Assembly (NCBI GenBank): GCA_902363555.1
Contig: CABJAM010000015.1
Coordinates: 1-64,000 of the forward strand
Source: Lachnospiraceae bacterium
GTDB lineage: Bacteria; Bacillota; Clostridia; Lachnospirales; Lachnospiraceae
Reading direction: 5' to 3'
DNA length: 64,000 bases
Shown here: positions 25,521 to 34,001 of the stretch, piece after piece
Layout of the letters: every line of letters starts with the position of its first letter
Position numbering within the stretch: the stretch's first letter is position 1
Position numbers and translations under genes: made by a program
The notes under the pieces: model-generated
Told to the model about the DNA's origin: nothing
The model's input: only the letters and a program-made list of their open reading frames with translations
Database searches by the model: none

Positions 25521-26200
25521 TCCTTATCCACCCATTTATATCCCAGACCATAAACGGTCCGGATGTACTGCGGACGCGATGGGTCCTCCTCCAGCTTTTC
25601 CCTCAGGCGCTTGATCTTCACCGTAAGGGCATTGTCCTCCACAAACTCCATGCCATCGGTCCATACATAATCCAAAATCCGCTCTCTGGGCAGTGTCCGG
25701 TTGGCATTGGCTACAAGAAAATACAAAAGTCTCTGCTCCGCCCGTCCAAGCTCAAGGAGCGTCTCCCCTCTGTAAAACTCCATTTTAGAAAAATCAAATC
25801 GAAAGGGCGGCTTCCGGTATATATTTTTATCCTCTTCCGTAACCGTCCGGCGGAAAATGGCCTGAATGTGAGCGCACAGGACACGCACGCTCACAGGCTT
25901 TACGATATAATCATCGGCTCCGGAATCCAGTCCGTCCACCATATCACACTCCATATCCCTGGCTGTCAGTAAGATGATCGGTACACGGCTTGTTTTTCGG
26001 ATTTCGGCGCACAGTCTAAAGCCATTGCCATCCGGCAGATTTGCATCCAGGATCAGCATATCAAAATGCTTTTCGGCCAGAATCTGCTTTGCCTGGGCAA
26101 TGGTGGCGCAGCCGGTCATTTTATAGCCCTCTCTTTCCAGCGCCATACATATGCCTTTGTTTAGTAGTTTATCGTCCTCCAGAAAAAGAAGCTCCTTCAT
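25514..26200 (-). CDS. OmpR-family response regulator
   Basis: 228 aa. The receiver domain has the acidic pair in FLEDDKL, phospho-acceptor Asp in MLILDANLPDG and a lysine in DYIVKPVS; the C-terminal winged helix ends IRTVYGLGYKWV. Of two adjacent ATGs (26203, 26200) the second is better spaced from GGGAGG. It lies between the permease and the kinase in a four-gene operon and should control the transporter. Confidence 0.9.
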   Translation of the reverse strand: MKELLFLEDDKLLNKGICMALEREGYKMTGCATIAQAKQILAEKHFDMLILDANLPDGNGFRLCAEIRKTSRVPIILLTARDMECDMVDGLDSGADDYIVKPVSVRVLCAHIQAIFRRTVTEEDKNIYRKPPFRFDFSKMEFYRGETLLELGRAEQRLLYFLVANANRTLPRERILDYVWTDGMEFVEDNALTVKIKRLREKLEEDPSRPQYIRTVYGLGYKWVDKEC

Positions 26201-26214
26201 CATGTTCCTCCCTT

Positions 26215-28737
26215 TTAAGCGCGTAGCTGTTCCACAATACTCCCCTTTTGGATACATCGGAACAACAGCACCGGTATGACCATACTAAAGATGAGCATGG
26301 CCCCAAATACCATCACATTGATCAAAACCGGTATTTCAAAGGTTGCAGCAATAATCTGTGATGTCGCATTGAAAATAACAGCAGCCACAGGTATCCCGAG
26401 GATTATTGTCAAACCCACAGAAATTACGCCGTAATAAAGTCCTTCCAAAAGCAGCATTTTCTGTATCTGCTCCCGGGTCATCCCGATTCCGGCCAGCGTG
26501 GCAAATTCCCTGCGCCGGTTTTGTATGCGCACTGCCATCATATTTCCAAAATTTAAAAATGCCAGAAATGCCAGAATCAGGCATAGGCCGCCGCCCAGAA
26601 TACTCATCTGAGTGTTTGACTGGGAATAATCGTTATATTCATCCATTTTTGTTAAAATGGTCAGTTCCGGAATGTTGGCGGCCATGGCTTTAAGCTTCTG
26701 ATCCATGTCAATGTTAAAGCTCTCTTCATAATTAAAATCAACAAGCTCTATGGTAGGATTGGGCACCCATTTTTCAAATAACGACTGACTGATATAGATG
26801 ACAGGACCATACCCGCCGGACATATAGTTTGGCAGCTCTATTTCACTAATAACCGCACCTATTTTTATATTTTTGAAATGCTCCGGGTCATCTCCGGTCA
26901 GTCTCAATGACAGCTCCTGCCCGTCCAGCATTTCTGCTGATTTATCATAAAAAAGCGACGATGCCAAAGCAATCTCATTGTTAAAAAACGCTTCCCTATC
27001 AAGAACATTGTCCAACTGGGCATTGATGCGGTCAAAGCCTTTCTCGTCGATTCCCGCCAGCCATCCGGTAGTCATATAATAATCCGCGTCCTTTTCCCAG
27101 GCTTCCATCTCCATCATATATTTGGAATCCGGGTACAAGGGCGGTTTGAAAAGATCCTGAAAATATTCATGGAGCCGGCTATCCCCATAATCAAATGAAA
27201 TCCCATGGGAATAGACTACATAGGTGTCCTTCACCCCGTCCACGGCGGCAAGCTCACGCACAAGGCTCTCCTGGATCACCTGAGCATCCGGGTCGATGGC
27301 ATGCTTTGTGTTTAAAAGCCTCAAATCATACCGGGCGGAGCGGTCCAATATATTTCTGGCGTCATTGCTGTAAATCACACTGCTCACAGACATAAATGCC
27401 GACATTGCCAGAAACAAAGACAACAGCACCATGAACGCCTGCTTTTTATTTCGGAATACATTCCACCAGGCCATTTGATGGATTTTACCGCTGCCCCGGC
27501 GCTTGCGCTGCTTTTTTTGACCGGACAGATCGATATAATGCATAGCCTCCACCGCTGACATTTTCCCGGCCAACTTCACTGGCTGGCTGCTCCCACCAAG
27601 CACCGCGGCGCATGATAACAGGGCGGCGGCTACAAGGATGACCGGGTGAAGGATCATCGTCTGATATGTGGTTGCAGCCACCGACATATTATTTAACAGC
27701 TCAGGCACAGCGGCCACGGATACGATAACGCCCAGGAGAAGTCCCGTGGGAATACCCGCACACAGGTTCCAAAGCACCTGCCACCGCATATATTTCCTTA
27801 ACTGTACATCGGTCATTCCCAGCGTTTTCATCTGACCGAACAGCTTGACCTCATTTGTTATAGAAATGTATAAAACATTGCGTATGAAAAGATATCCGCT
27901 GGCAAAAATAACGATCAGAAGCAGCGCCAGAGCCCCAAAGGTTTTAATCATGGATGAGAGCAGATAGAGATCGGCAAACATCATCTGATCACCGGTCAGC
28001 TCCAGCGTCTCATTGAGCCGTTCCACATCATTCGGGCTGTATATGGCGTTGTAAAGTGTGATGTATAAAACGCCCATATTACGGTCCGTCTGCCGGACGC
28101 CTGTCTTTTTATAAAATGCCTCCGATACATAGCCATTATTTTGACCGGTCAGGTCTTTGTAAAAGCCGCTGAGGCGGAAGGTCATGGGGTGCTCGCCGGC
28201 GGCATCACCGGCGTTGGCCACAGGCTCTATTGCGGTCGATTTCCACAGAACCGGCAACTCCATTCCAATCACTGGCTCATCAATTCCCATGGCGCGCAGG
28301 CTCCGCATGGACAATACGATTTCGTCTTCCTGTACGGGATACGCTCCCTCCATGGATTCAAATGCAGGAATGCACTGCCTATTCCAATGGATTGCATCGG
28401 CCATGAACAGATTTATTTCCGGAAGCTTTTCATTATATTCCACAATCTCGGCGCAATTCACCGATAGCCCGGCATCCCTGATCATTTCGTTATTATAAGC
28501 AAGCTCCTGCTGCTCCGGTGATGGCTCCGGTAATGCCACATCATAGACGATACCCTTCATAACCACGGAACGCCGTGTGACTGTTTTCCAATAGCTGCCG
28601 CCCAGACTGCACACCGCGGTCACAAGAAACGTCGTGAGGACAATGGCAAGAATACAGAGCATATTTCTTTTTTTATTTCCAAGGTAATCCCTTTTCGCAA
28701 GCTGAAAAACGATTTTACGATTGTCCACTTTAATCAT
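26215..28737 (-). CDS. ABC transporter permease, FtsX type with two FtsX domains
   Basis: 840 aa. One N-terminal membrane helix, a large extracytoplasmic region (about 60-280), three helices of the first FtsX domain, another helix with a second extracytoplasmic region (about 450-690), and the final three helices. This double-FtsX design is seen in BceB/VEX-like exporters that resist or sense antimicrobial peptides. The ATG at 28737 follows GGGAGG by 7 nt and overlaps the ATPase stop. Peptide-antibiotic response is the most likely role, by context. Confidence 0.88.
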   Translation of the reverse strand: MIKVDNRKIVFQLAKRDYLGNKKRNMLCILAIVLTTFLVTAVCSLGGSYWKTVTRRSVVMKGIVYDVALPEPSPEQQELAYNNEMIRDAGLSVNCAEIVEYNEKLPEINLFMADAIHWNRQCIPAFESMEGAYPVQEDEIVLSMRSLRAMGIDEPVIGMELPVLWKSTAIEPVANAGDAAGEHPMTFRLSGFYKDLTGQNNGYVSEAFYKKTGVRQTDRNMGVLYITLYNAIYSPNDVERLNETLELTGDQMMFADLYLLSSMIKTFGALALLLIVIFASGYLFIRNVLYISITNEVKLFGQMKTLGMTDVQLRKYMRWQVLWNLCAGIPTGLLLGVIVSVAAVPELLNNMSVAATTYQTMILHPVILVAAALLSCAAVLGGSSQPVKLAGKMSAVEAMHYIDLSGQKKQRKRRGSGKIHQMAWWNVFRNKKQAFMVLLSLFLAMSAFMSVSSVIYSNDARNILDRSARYDLRLLNTKHAIDPDAQVIQESLVRELAAVDGVKDTYVVYSHGISFDYGDSRLHEYFQDLFKPPLYPDSKYMMEMEAWEKDADYYMTTGWLAGIDEKGFDRINAQLDNVLDREAFFNNEIALASSLFYDKSAEMLDGQELSLRLTGDDPEHFKNIKIGAVISEIELPNYMSGGYGPVIYISQSLFEKWVPNPTIELVDFNYEESFNIDMDQKLKAMAANIPELTILTKMDEYNDYSQSNTQMSILGGGLCLILAFLAFLNFGNMMAVRIQNRRREFATLAGIGMTREQIQKMLLLEGLYYGVISVGLTIILGIPVAAVIFNATSQIIAATFEIPVLINVMVFGAMLIFSMVIPVLLFRCIQKGSIVEQLRA

Positions 28738-29410
28738 GGGCGTTCCTCCCATGGATCTTTCCATCCTCCAGCCGTATGATCCGGCCAGCCATCTGGGCGA
28801 TTTCCTGATTATGGGTGATCATAACGATCGTCTGGTTGTACATGCGGCTTGTGACCTTCAATAGCCCTACCACATCCTGGCTTGTTTTAGAATCCAGATT
28901 TCCCGTAGGCTCATCGGCCAGGATGATTGCCGGCCTGGCCGCCAGTGCCCGCGCGATGGCGACGCGCTGCTGCTGACCTCCAGACAGACAGTTCGGCATG
29001 GCATAAAGCTTTGAGGTAAGGCCCAGCGTTTCCAGCAGCCCTTCAATAAACTTTTGATCCACTTTCCCCCCGTCCAACTGGACAGGCAGGACGACATTTT
29101 CATAAACATTGAGCAATGGCAGTAAATTGTAATCCTGAAAGATAAAACCGATTTTTCTTCTTCTGAAAATCGTCAGCTCCCTTTCCGACATTTCCTGCAA
29201 CTGCCGCCCGGCAACCGTGACCTTGCCCTCGGTTGGATGATCGAGGCCGCCCAGCATGTGCAGCAGCGTGGATTTCCCGCTGCCTGAACTGCCTACAATG
29301 GCTACAAATTCCCCCTGCGACACCGTCAGGCTTACATCGTCTAAAGCCTTGACCAGCGTTTCGTTTGAACCGTAATATTTTTTCAGATGACTGACAGATA
29401 GTATTTCCAA
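28730..29410 (-). CDS. ABC transporter ATP-binding protein (MacB/LolD/BceA type)
   Basis: 226 aa. Walker A GSSGSGKST, Q-loop IFQDYNLLPLL, signature LSGGQQQRVAIARA, Walker B ILADEPTGNLD, H-loop VMITHN. A TTG at 29410, 8 nt after GGAGG, is the best start; an ATG seven codons earlier would place the ribosome site inside the gene. First gene of the four-gene ABC/two-component operon. Confidence 0.92.
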   Translation of the reverse strand: MEILSVSHLKKYYGSNETLVKALDDVSLTVSQGEFVAIVGSSGSGKSTLLHMLGGLDHPTEGKVTVAGRQLQEMSERELTIFRRRKIGFIFQDYNLLPLLNVYENVVLPVQLDGGKVDQKFIEGLLETLGLTSKLYAMPNCLSGGQQQRVAIARALAARPAIILADEPTGNLDSKTSQDVVGLLKVTSRMYNQTIVMITHNQEIAQMAGRIIRLEDGKIHGRNAHD

Positions 29411-29722
29411 TTTTACAACCTCCACGTACATCAGGTTTATGGGTTTATTATAAAACCGCTTCTTTTATTTTTCTAACCTCTTTTTTATCTGATATAATTT
29501 ATATATCTAATATAATTTGTATATCTGAAGTCATCCTAGCATAGGAATCTGTCAGGAATATTACAGTGGGAATTTCATATAAAATTCTCATAAAATAACT
29601 CATAGATTTATGATAACTGTTATGAGGAGGATTTTCAAGAAAAGGCCGTGAAAAGCAAAAATTTCTTCAAAAAGACCGGCAGCGTTTTACACACTGCCGG
29701 CCCCGAATATAAACATTATAAA
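29411..29722. promoter_or_regulatory. Upstream region of the ABC/two-component operon
   Basis: 312 bp. Two near-identical 18-bp tandem units, ATCTGATATAATTTATAT (29487-29504) and ATCTAATATAATTTGTAT (29505-29522), with the start of a third (ATCTGA), lie about 80-110 bp before the ATPase start. They overlap possible -10 elements and could bind the operon's own regulator. The terminator of the next gene lies at 29676-29700. Confidence 0.45.
29667..29700 (-). terminator. Terminator of the binding lipoprotein gene
   Basis: On the minus strand CCGGCAG (29700-29694) pairs with CTGCCGG (29682-29676), followed by TCTTTTT. Confidence 0.85.
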
Positions 29723-31399
29723 TTATTTTGTAGCTTCAAGCCATGTATTGAGCTGTTCCTGATATGTAGAAACAATATTGTCGATTCCGGAAGTTCCCAG
29801 CTTATCTAAAAATGCCTGGAAGGTCGCCTCATCTGCGGCACCGGAAAGTACCTGCGGCTGGAATTCAGCGATTACGTTTGTAATAGCGCTGACTTCATCG
29901 GTCACACTGGCTGTATCAGCGGAGAAGCCAAGGTATGGACTGTATGTAGCTTCATCCATAGTCTTCTTGAAAAACTCATTGATATCCGGATCATCACCCT
30001 GCCACGGATGTACAAGGAACTTATTGGCATTGAGGAAAGAAGACCCATGATATCCAGGATTTTCATTACCTTCAATAAAATGAGCAACGCCGTCATCGCC
30101 TACTTCATAATCGGTACCTTCGATACCCCATGTGAAAAGGTTAGCGATCCGCTCGTCGTTAAACATCATTTCAAGGAATGTTAAAGCAGCTTCCGGCTCT
30201 TTTGCAGTCGTCGGAACGGCCCATGTAAACTTGGTCAGACTGCTGGTGGTAATCGGTTTTGTCGTGATCAGCACACTGGTCATGTCCATACCGCAGTTGG
30301 TATCCTGAGCAGCTTCTCCACCTACCTCAATGGTGGCGATATGTGAGAACGCAACATTGGACTTAATCAGTTCGGTTCCCATTTCTTTTGTTGTAGCAGA
30401 GTCTTTGTAAACATAGCCTTTGTCATACCAGCGTTTTACGATTTCATAATTTTTTCTGAAGCCTTCTGTTTCAAATGTATTCATAACTTCATCGGTACCA
30501 TCCATGCTTACAGATACGGCAAACTGGGTATTTCCAAGGTTATCATAGAAAGTACAGTCTGCAAAGTTTTCTGCATAGCATACGTTCTGGGAATCTGCAA
30601 GTACGGCGCCGTGACCATCAGTAGCAGTGATGCCTGCCAGGTGGCCCCATTCTTCACTGTTTTTAACAGCTTCAAGGATTTCTTCAAATTCTGCGAAAGA
30701 CTTCATGTTCAGAGCCTTGTCAAGCAGCCCCAGATCCTCGAGAACATCGGTACGCATGTTAATGTACTGGCCGCCTACAAAACCTTTGTAGGTCGGGAAT
30801 GCCAATGTACGTCCGTTGATCTGATTACCTTTGATCAGGTCGCCCACACCAGCCAGAGCGTTGGGAGCATATTCCTCGATCATATCTGTAATGTCTGTAA
30901 GCTGATTCTGGGATGCCATGGTGCTTAAGGAAGCTGGTCCGCCAGGCATGGTGATCATAAGATCCAATTGTTCATTGGAGCTTGTCATAAGGTTGACCTG
31001 CTGATCGTAATTACCAACCTCGATCATCTTCAGAGTCACGTGTGTATTGATTTGTTCTTCTGTAATTTCGTTCATAGCATCCTCAACTGCCTGAAGGCCG
31101 TTAGGGATGGGTCCCATGGAAGGATAAAGAACAACAATATCTGCTGTATCTTCCCATGTTACGTTATAGGTAATAGCACCACCGGATGCTTCTGTTTCTT
31201 TAGCGTCATCCGATTTTGATTCTTCCGGAGCCTGTGTGTCGTCTGCTGCCGGAGTTTCTTTCGCTTCCGTAGCCTCTGTGGCTTTTGGTGAATCCGGGGC
31301 TTTTGTGTCCTTTGCTCCGCCCTCACTATTGCCGCAGGCTGCGACTGTCAGTGTCATTGCCAGCGCCATAAACAGCGCTATGATTTTTTTTCCTTTCAT
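29723..31399 (-). CDS. Extracellular sugar-binding lipoprotein (orphan)
   Basis: 558 aa. The lipobox is VAAC (Cys about residue 22), then a long Thr/Glu/Ala/Lys linker and a large family-1 binding fold. It is a paralogue of the protein at 6284-7894: both show QINTHV, a WAVPTTAKEPEAA/CVPTTAKEPEAA element and a C-terminal helix ending near LDAWLA/LNTWLE. No permease genes adjoin, and an RpiR-type regulator lies upstream in the same direction. GGAGG lies about 10 nt before ATG 31399. The ligand is unknown; an oligosaccharide is likely. Confidence 0.88.
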   Translation of the reverse strand: MKGKKIIALFMALAMTLTVAACGNSEGGAKDTKAPDSPKATEATEAKETPAADDTQAPEESKSDDAKETEASGGAITYNVTWEDTADIVVLYPSMGPIPNGLQAVEDAMNEITEEQINTHVTLKMIEVGNYDQQVNLMTSSNEQLDLMITMPGGPASLSTMASQNQLTDITDMIEEYAPNALAGVGDLIKGNQINGRTLAFPTYKGFVGGQYINMRTDVLEDLGLLDKALNMKSFAEFEEILEAVKNSEEWGHLAGITATDGHGAVLADSQNVCYAENFADCTFYDNLGNTQFAVSVSMDGTDEVMNTFETEGFRKNYEIVKRWYDKGYVYKDSATTKEMGTELIKSNVAFSHIATIEVGGEAAQDTNCGMDMTSVLITTKPITTSSLTKFTWAVPTTAKEPEAALTFLEMMFNDERIANLFTWGIEGTDYEVGDDGVAHFIEGNENPGYHGSSFLNANKFLVHPWQGDDPDINEFFKKTMDEATYSPYLGFSADTASVTDEVSAITNVIAEFQPQVLSGAADEATFQAFLDKLGTSGIDNIVSTYQEQLNTWLEATK

Positions 31400-31611
31400 A
31401 GATAAAAAACCTCCTTCATCCTACTTAATAATATCGCCCTTTGCTCTTGGCCCGGGCTTTTTTAAGTATTTATATTATAACATGGGCTGGTAGAATTAAG
31501 TATGTCTGGAATATAAATGGAGATGTCCACTTGTGACATCTCCACAAAAAGAATTGAAATACTGTTACAAATCTGGTAATTTTTCTTACATTTATCAATA
31601 AAATGTCTTTT

Positions 31612-32424
31612 TTATCCTATTTTTCCAACCATATGCCGTTCCCGATACAATGTTGATAAATACTGTAACGCCAGATCATGTGTCATAATGGAGGATACGG
31701 AGGATGTGGCCGATCCAATAAACAAAGCCTCATCACATTCTGATTGATGATTAAAACGATCCTCACCTGAGATGACCACAACGTGGGCGCCCATCTGTTT
31801 ACAGAACGGTATGATCGAACATATTCCCTGAGTTCTTGAGGTTCCATCATTGAAAATCAGTACAAGGCCGTCTTTATTGAGTTCTTTTTTAAATACCTTG
31901 CTCAGATCGTCATCCGGCAGCATAAATGTAACCTTTTTCCCCATCACAGATAAATCCCCGTGCAGACCAAACCGAACCGTGGAATACAGTAGATCGATCA
32001 TATAGATATTGCGGGCCCTGTCCATGGCATCTACCACTTTATAGCAGGTCTGAGTATCCATCAGCTTTTCAAACCGGTCAAAATCATTATTAATGCTGGA
32101 TCTGTGCCATTCATAAAAATTTTCTTCGGTCAGATTATCTTTTACCGGCGTAGCTCCGATATAGAGATATTTTTTCAATGTCTCCGTAATACGCAGCTTG
32201 AATTGTGTAAATGATGCATAGCCGATGGACCGGCAGTAACGCAGATATGAGGATACCGATACGCCGCACAACGCGGCCAGTTGTTCCACAGTCAGATTCG
32301 GAATTTCAGAAACATGCTCCAGCGTTCTCTGCGCGATCGTCTTTTCAATATGAGAATCATTTGTAAATATATATGAAGCCACAAGTACCATAATAGCATT
32401 TTCAGCGTTTTGATTAAAGTTCAT
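31612..32424 (-). CDS. MurR/RpiR-family transcriptional regulator
   Basis: 270 aa. The N-terminal HTH_6 domain (about 20-80, with LTVEQLAALCGVSVSSYLRYCRS) is followed by a SIS sugar-phosphate-binding fold (about 120-260, with LVLIFNDGTSRTQG). The ATG at 32424 lies 8 nt after GGGGAG; the upstream TTG at 32439 overlaps that site. It probably senses a sugar phosphate and may control the neighbouring binding-protein gene. Confidence 0.88.
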   Translation of the reverse strand: MNFNQNAENAIMVLVASYIFTNDSHIEKTIAQRTLEHVSEIPNLTVEQLAALCGVSVSSYLRYCRSIGYASFTQFKLRITETLKKYLYIGATPVKDNLTEENFYEWHRSSINNDFDRFEKLMDTQTCYKVVDAMDRARNIYMIDLLYSTVRFGLHGDLSVMGKKVTFMLPDDDLSKVFKKELNKDGLVLIFNDGTSRTQGICSIIPFCKQMGAHVVVISGEDRFNHQSECDEALFIGSATSSVSSIMTHDLALQYLSTLYRERHMVGKIG

Positions 32425-32644
32425 GTACCCACTCCCCAATTATTCAGTCGATGTCTATGTTAATTCGTAATCGCTCGCCCCTTATGAACGATTATATTGT
32501 TTCTGTAAAAGATACTGCACATCAAAAAATGACGTTGTGTTTTTTATCTGCCTTGCATTATAATGAATATGTACGTGCTGTGCTCATCGTTTTCCTGGAC
32601 GCGCAGCAAGGCATGATCTATATGTATACAAGGAGGACATTCTA

Positions 32645-34000
32645 TTGGAAGAAAAATCCATGTCCAGCGGCTTTACAGAGGGTAAAATCCTCTCACCGCT
32701 GATTAAATTTATGATTCCCATCGTGGGCGCTCTGCTTTTGCAGGCAATGTACGGCGCGGTCGATCTGATGATCATCGGCTGGTTCGGGGATGCCAGCAGC
32801 TTATCCGCCGTCGCCACCGGAAGCTCGGTCACTCAGATGGCTACCATGCTTATATCCGGTCTGACCATGGGCGCCACTGTGCTCATCGGCCGCTATATCG
32901 GCGAAAATAACCCGGAGCGCGCAGGAAAGACCGTAGGCGCCGCAATCTGTATGTTTACCGTCGTAGCCGTCATCGTCAGTGTCATTTTACTTTTATTTGC
33001 TTCACCGCTGACACGTGTTATGCAGGTTCCCGAACAGGCCATCGGGCAGTGTGAGGCTTATCTGCGCATCTGTGGCGCGGGAATGATCTTTGTTACCGCC
33101 TACAATGTTATCAGTGGTATTTTCCGGGGAATCGGCAATTCCAGACTTCCTCTGATCTTCGTGGCTATTGCCTGTGTGGTCAACGTCATTGGCGATTTCC
33201 TTCTGGTCGGTGTGTTTAAAATGGATGTGGCGGGCGCCGCATTGGCAACCATTCTCGCTCAGGCGGTCAGTGTTGTGCTTTCGGTCATCATTATAAGAAA
33301 AACCGGTCTGCCTTTTCATTTTAACATAAAATACATAAAATTTCATCCATTTGAAATTAAATCTATGCTCCAGCTTGGGATTCCCATTGCTTTGCAGGAT
33401 ACGCTCACAAGCATGTCCTTCCTCATTGTCAATTCCATGATCAACAGTATGGGATTAATGGCATCCGCCGGATACGGCGTGGCGTGCAAGGTCATGGGCT
33501 TTATCTTCCTTATCCCTTCTGCATTCATGCAGGCCATGTCCGCATTTGTCGCTCAGAATATTGGCGCGGGCAAGGTGGACCGGGCAAAAAGAGCGCTGTT
33601 TTCCGGAATGGGCAGCGCGCTCATCGTGGGTGTATTTATGTTCCTGGCCGGATGCTTTGGCGGAAGCCTGCTGTCATCCATATTTTCCACAGACCCGCAG
33701 GTGATCGAAGCCTCCGCAAGCTATCTGCGCTCCTACTCCATTGACTGCATTATTACATGCATTCTGTTCTGTTTCATGGGCTACTTTAATGGCTGCGGCC
33801 ATACAAAGCTGGTTATGATTCAGGGGTTGATCGGCGCATTTGGCATACGTATTCCCCTGGCATGGATATTGTGCAAGACTACATCGTCGCTGTTTTTAAT
33901 GGGCTTTGCCACGCCGGCGGCTTCCATCGTCAGTTGTATTATTTGTTTTTGTTATTATCTTCATCTGAATAAAAAGCAAAAAGCTCAGGTTGTGGTTTAG
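32645..34000 (+). CDS. MATE-family multidrug/sodium antiporter
   Basis: 451 aa, about 12 membrane helices in two repeated MatE halves (GAVDLMIIGWFGDASSLSAV near residue 40; VNSMINSMGLMASAGYG near 275). The TTG at 32645 follows AAGGAGG by 8 nt and is preferred to the ATG five codons on. It exports cationic drugs or metabolites in exchange for Na+ or H+. It converges with the next gene: stop codons are separated by one base, with no terminator between. Confidence 0.9.
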   Translation: MEEKSMSSGFTEGKILSPLIKFMIPIVGALLLQAMYGAVDLMIIGWFGDASSLSAVATGSSVTQMATMLISGLTMGATVLIGRYIGENNPERAGKTVGAAICMFTVVAVIVSVILLLFASPLTRVMQVPEQAIGQCEAYLRICGAGMIFVTAYNVISGIFRGIGNSRLPLIFVAIACVVNVIGDFLLVGVFKMDVAGAALATILAQAVSVVLSVIIIRKTGLPFHFNIKYIKFHPFEIKSMLQLGIPIALQDTLTSMSFLIVNSMINSMGLMASAGYGVACKVMGFIFLIPSAFMQAMSAFVAQNIGAGKVDRAKRALFSGMGSALIVGVFMFLAGCFGGSLLSSIFSTDPQVIEASASYLRSYSIDCIITCILFCFMGYFNGCGHTKLVMIQGLIGAFGIRIPLAWILCKTTSSLFLMGFATPAASIVSCIICFCYYLHLNKKQKAQVVV

Positions 34001-34001
34001 A

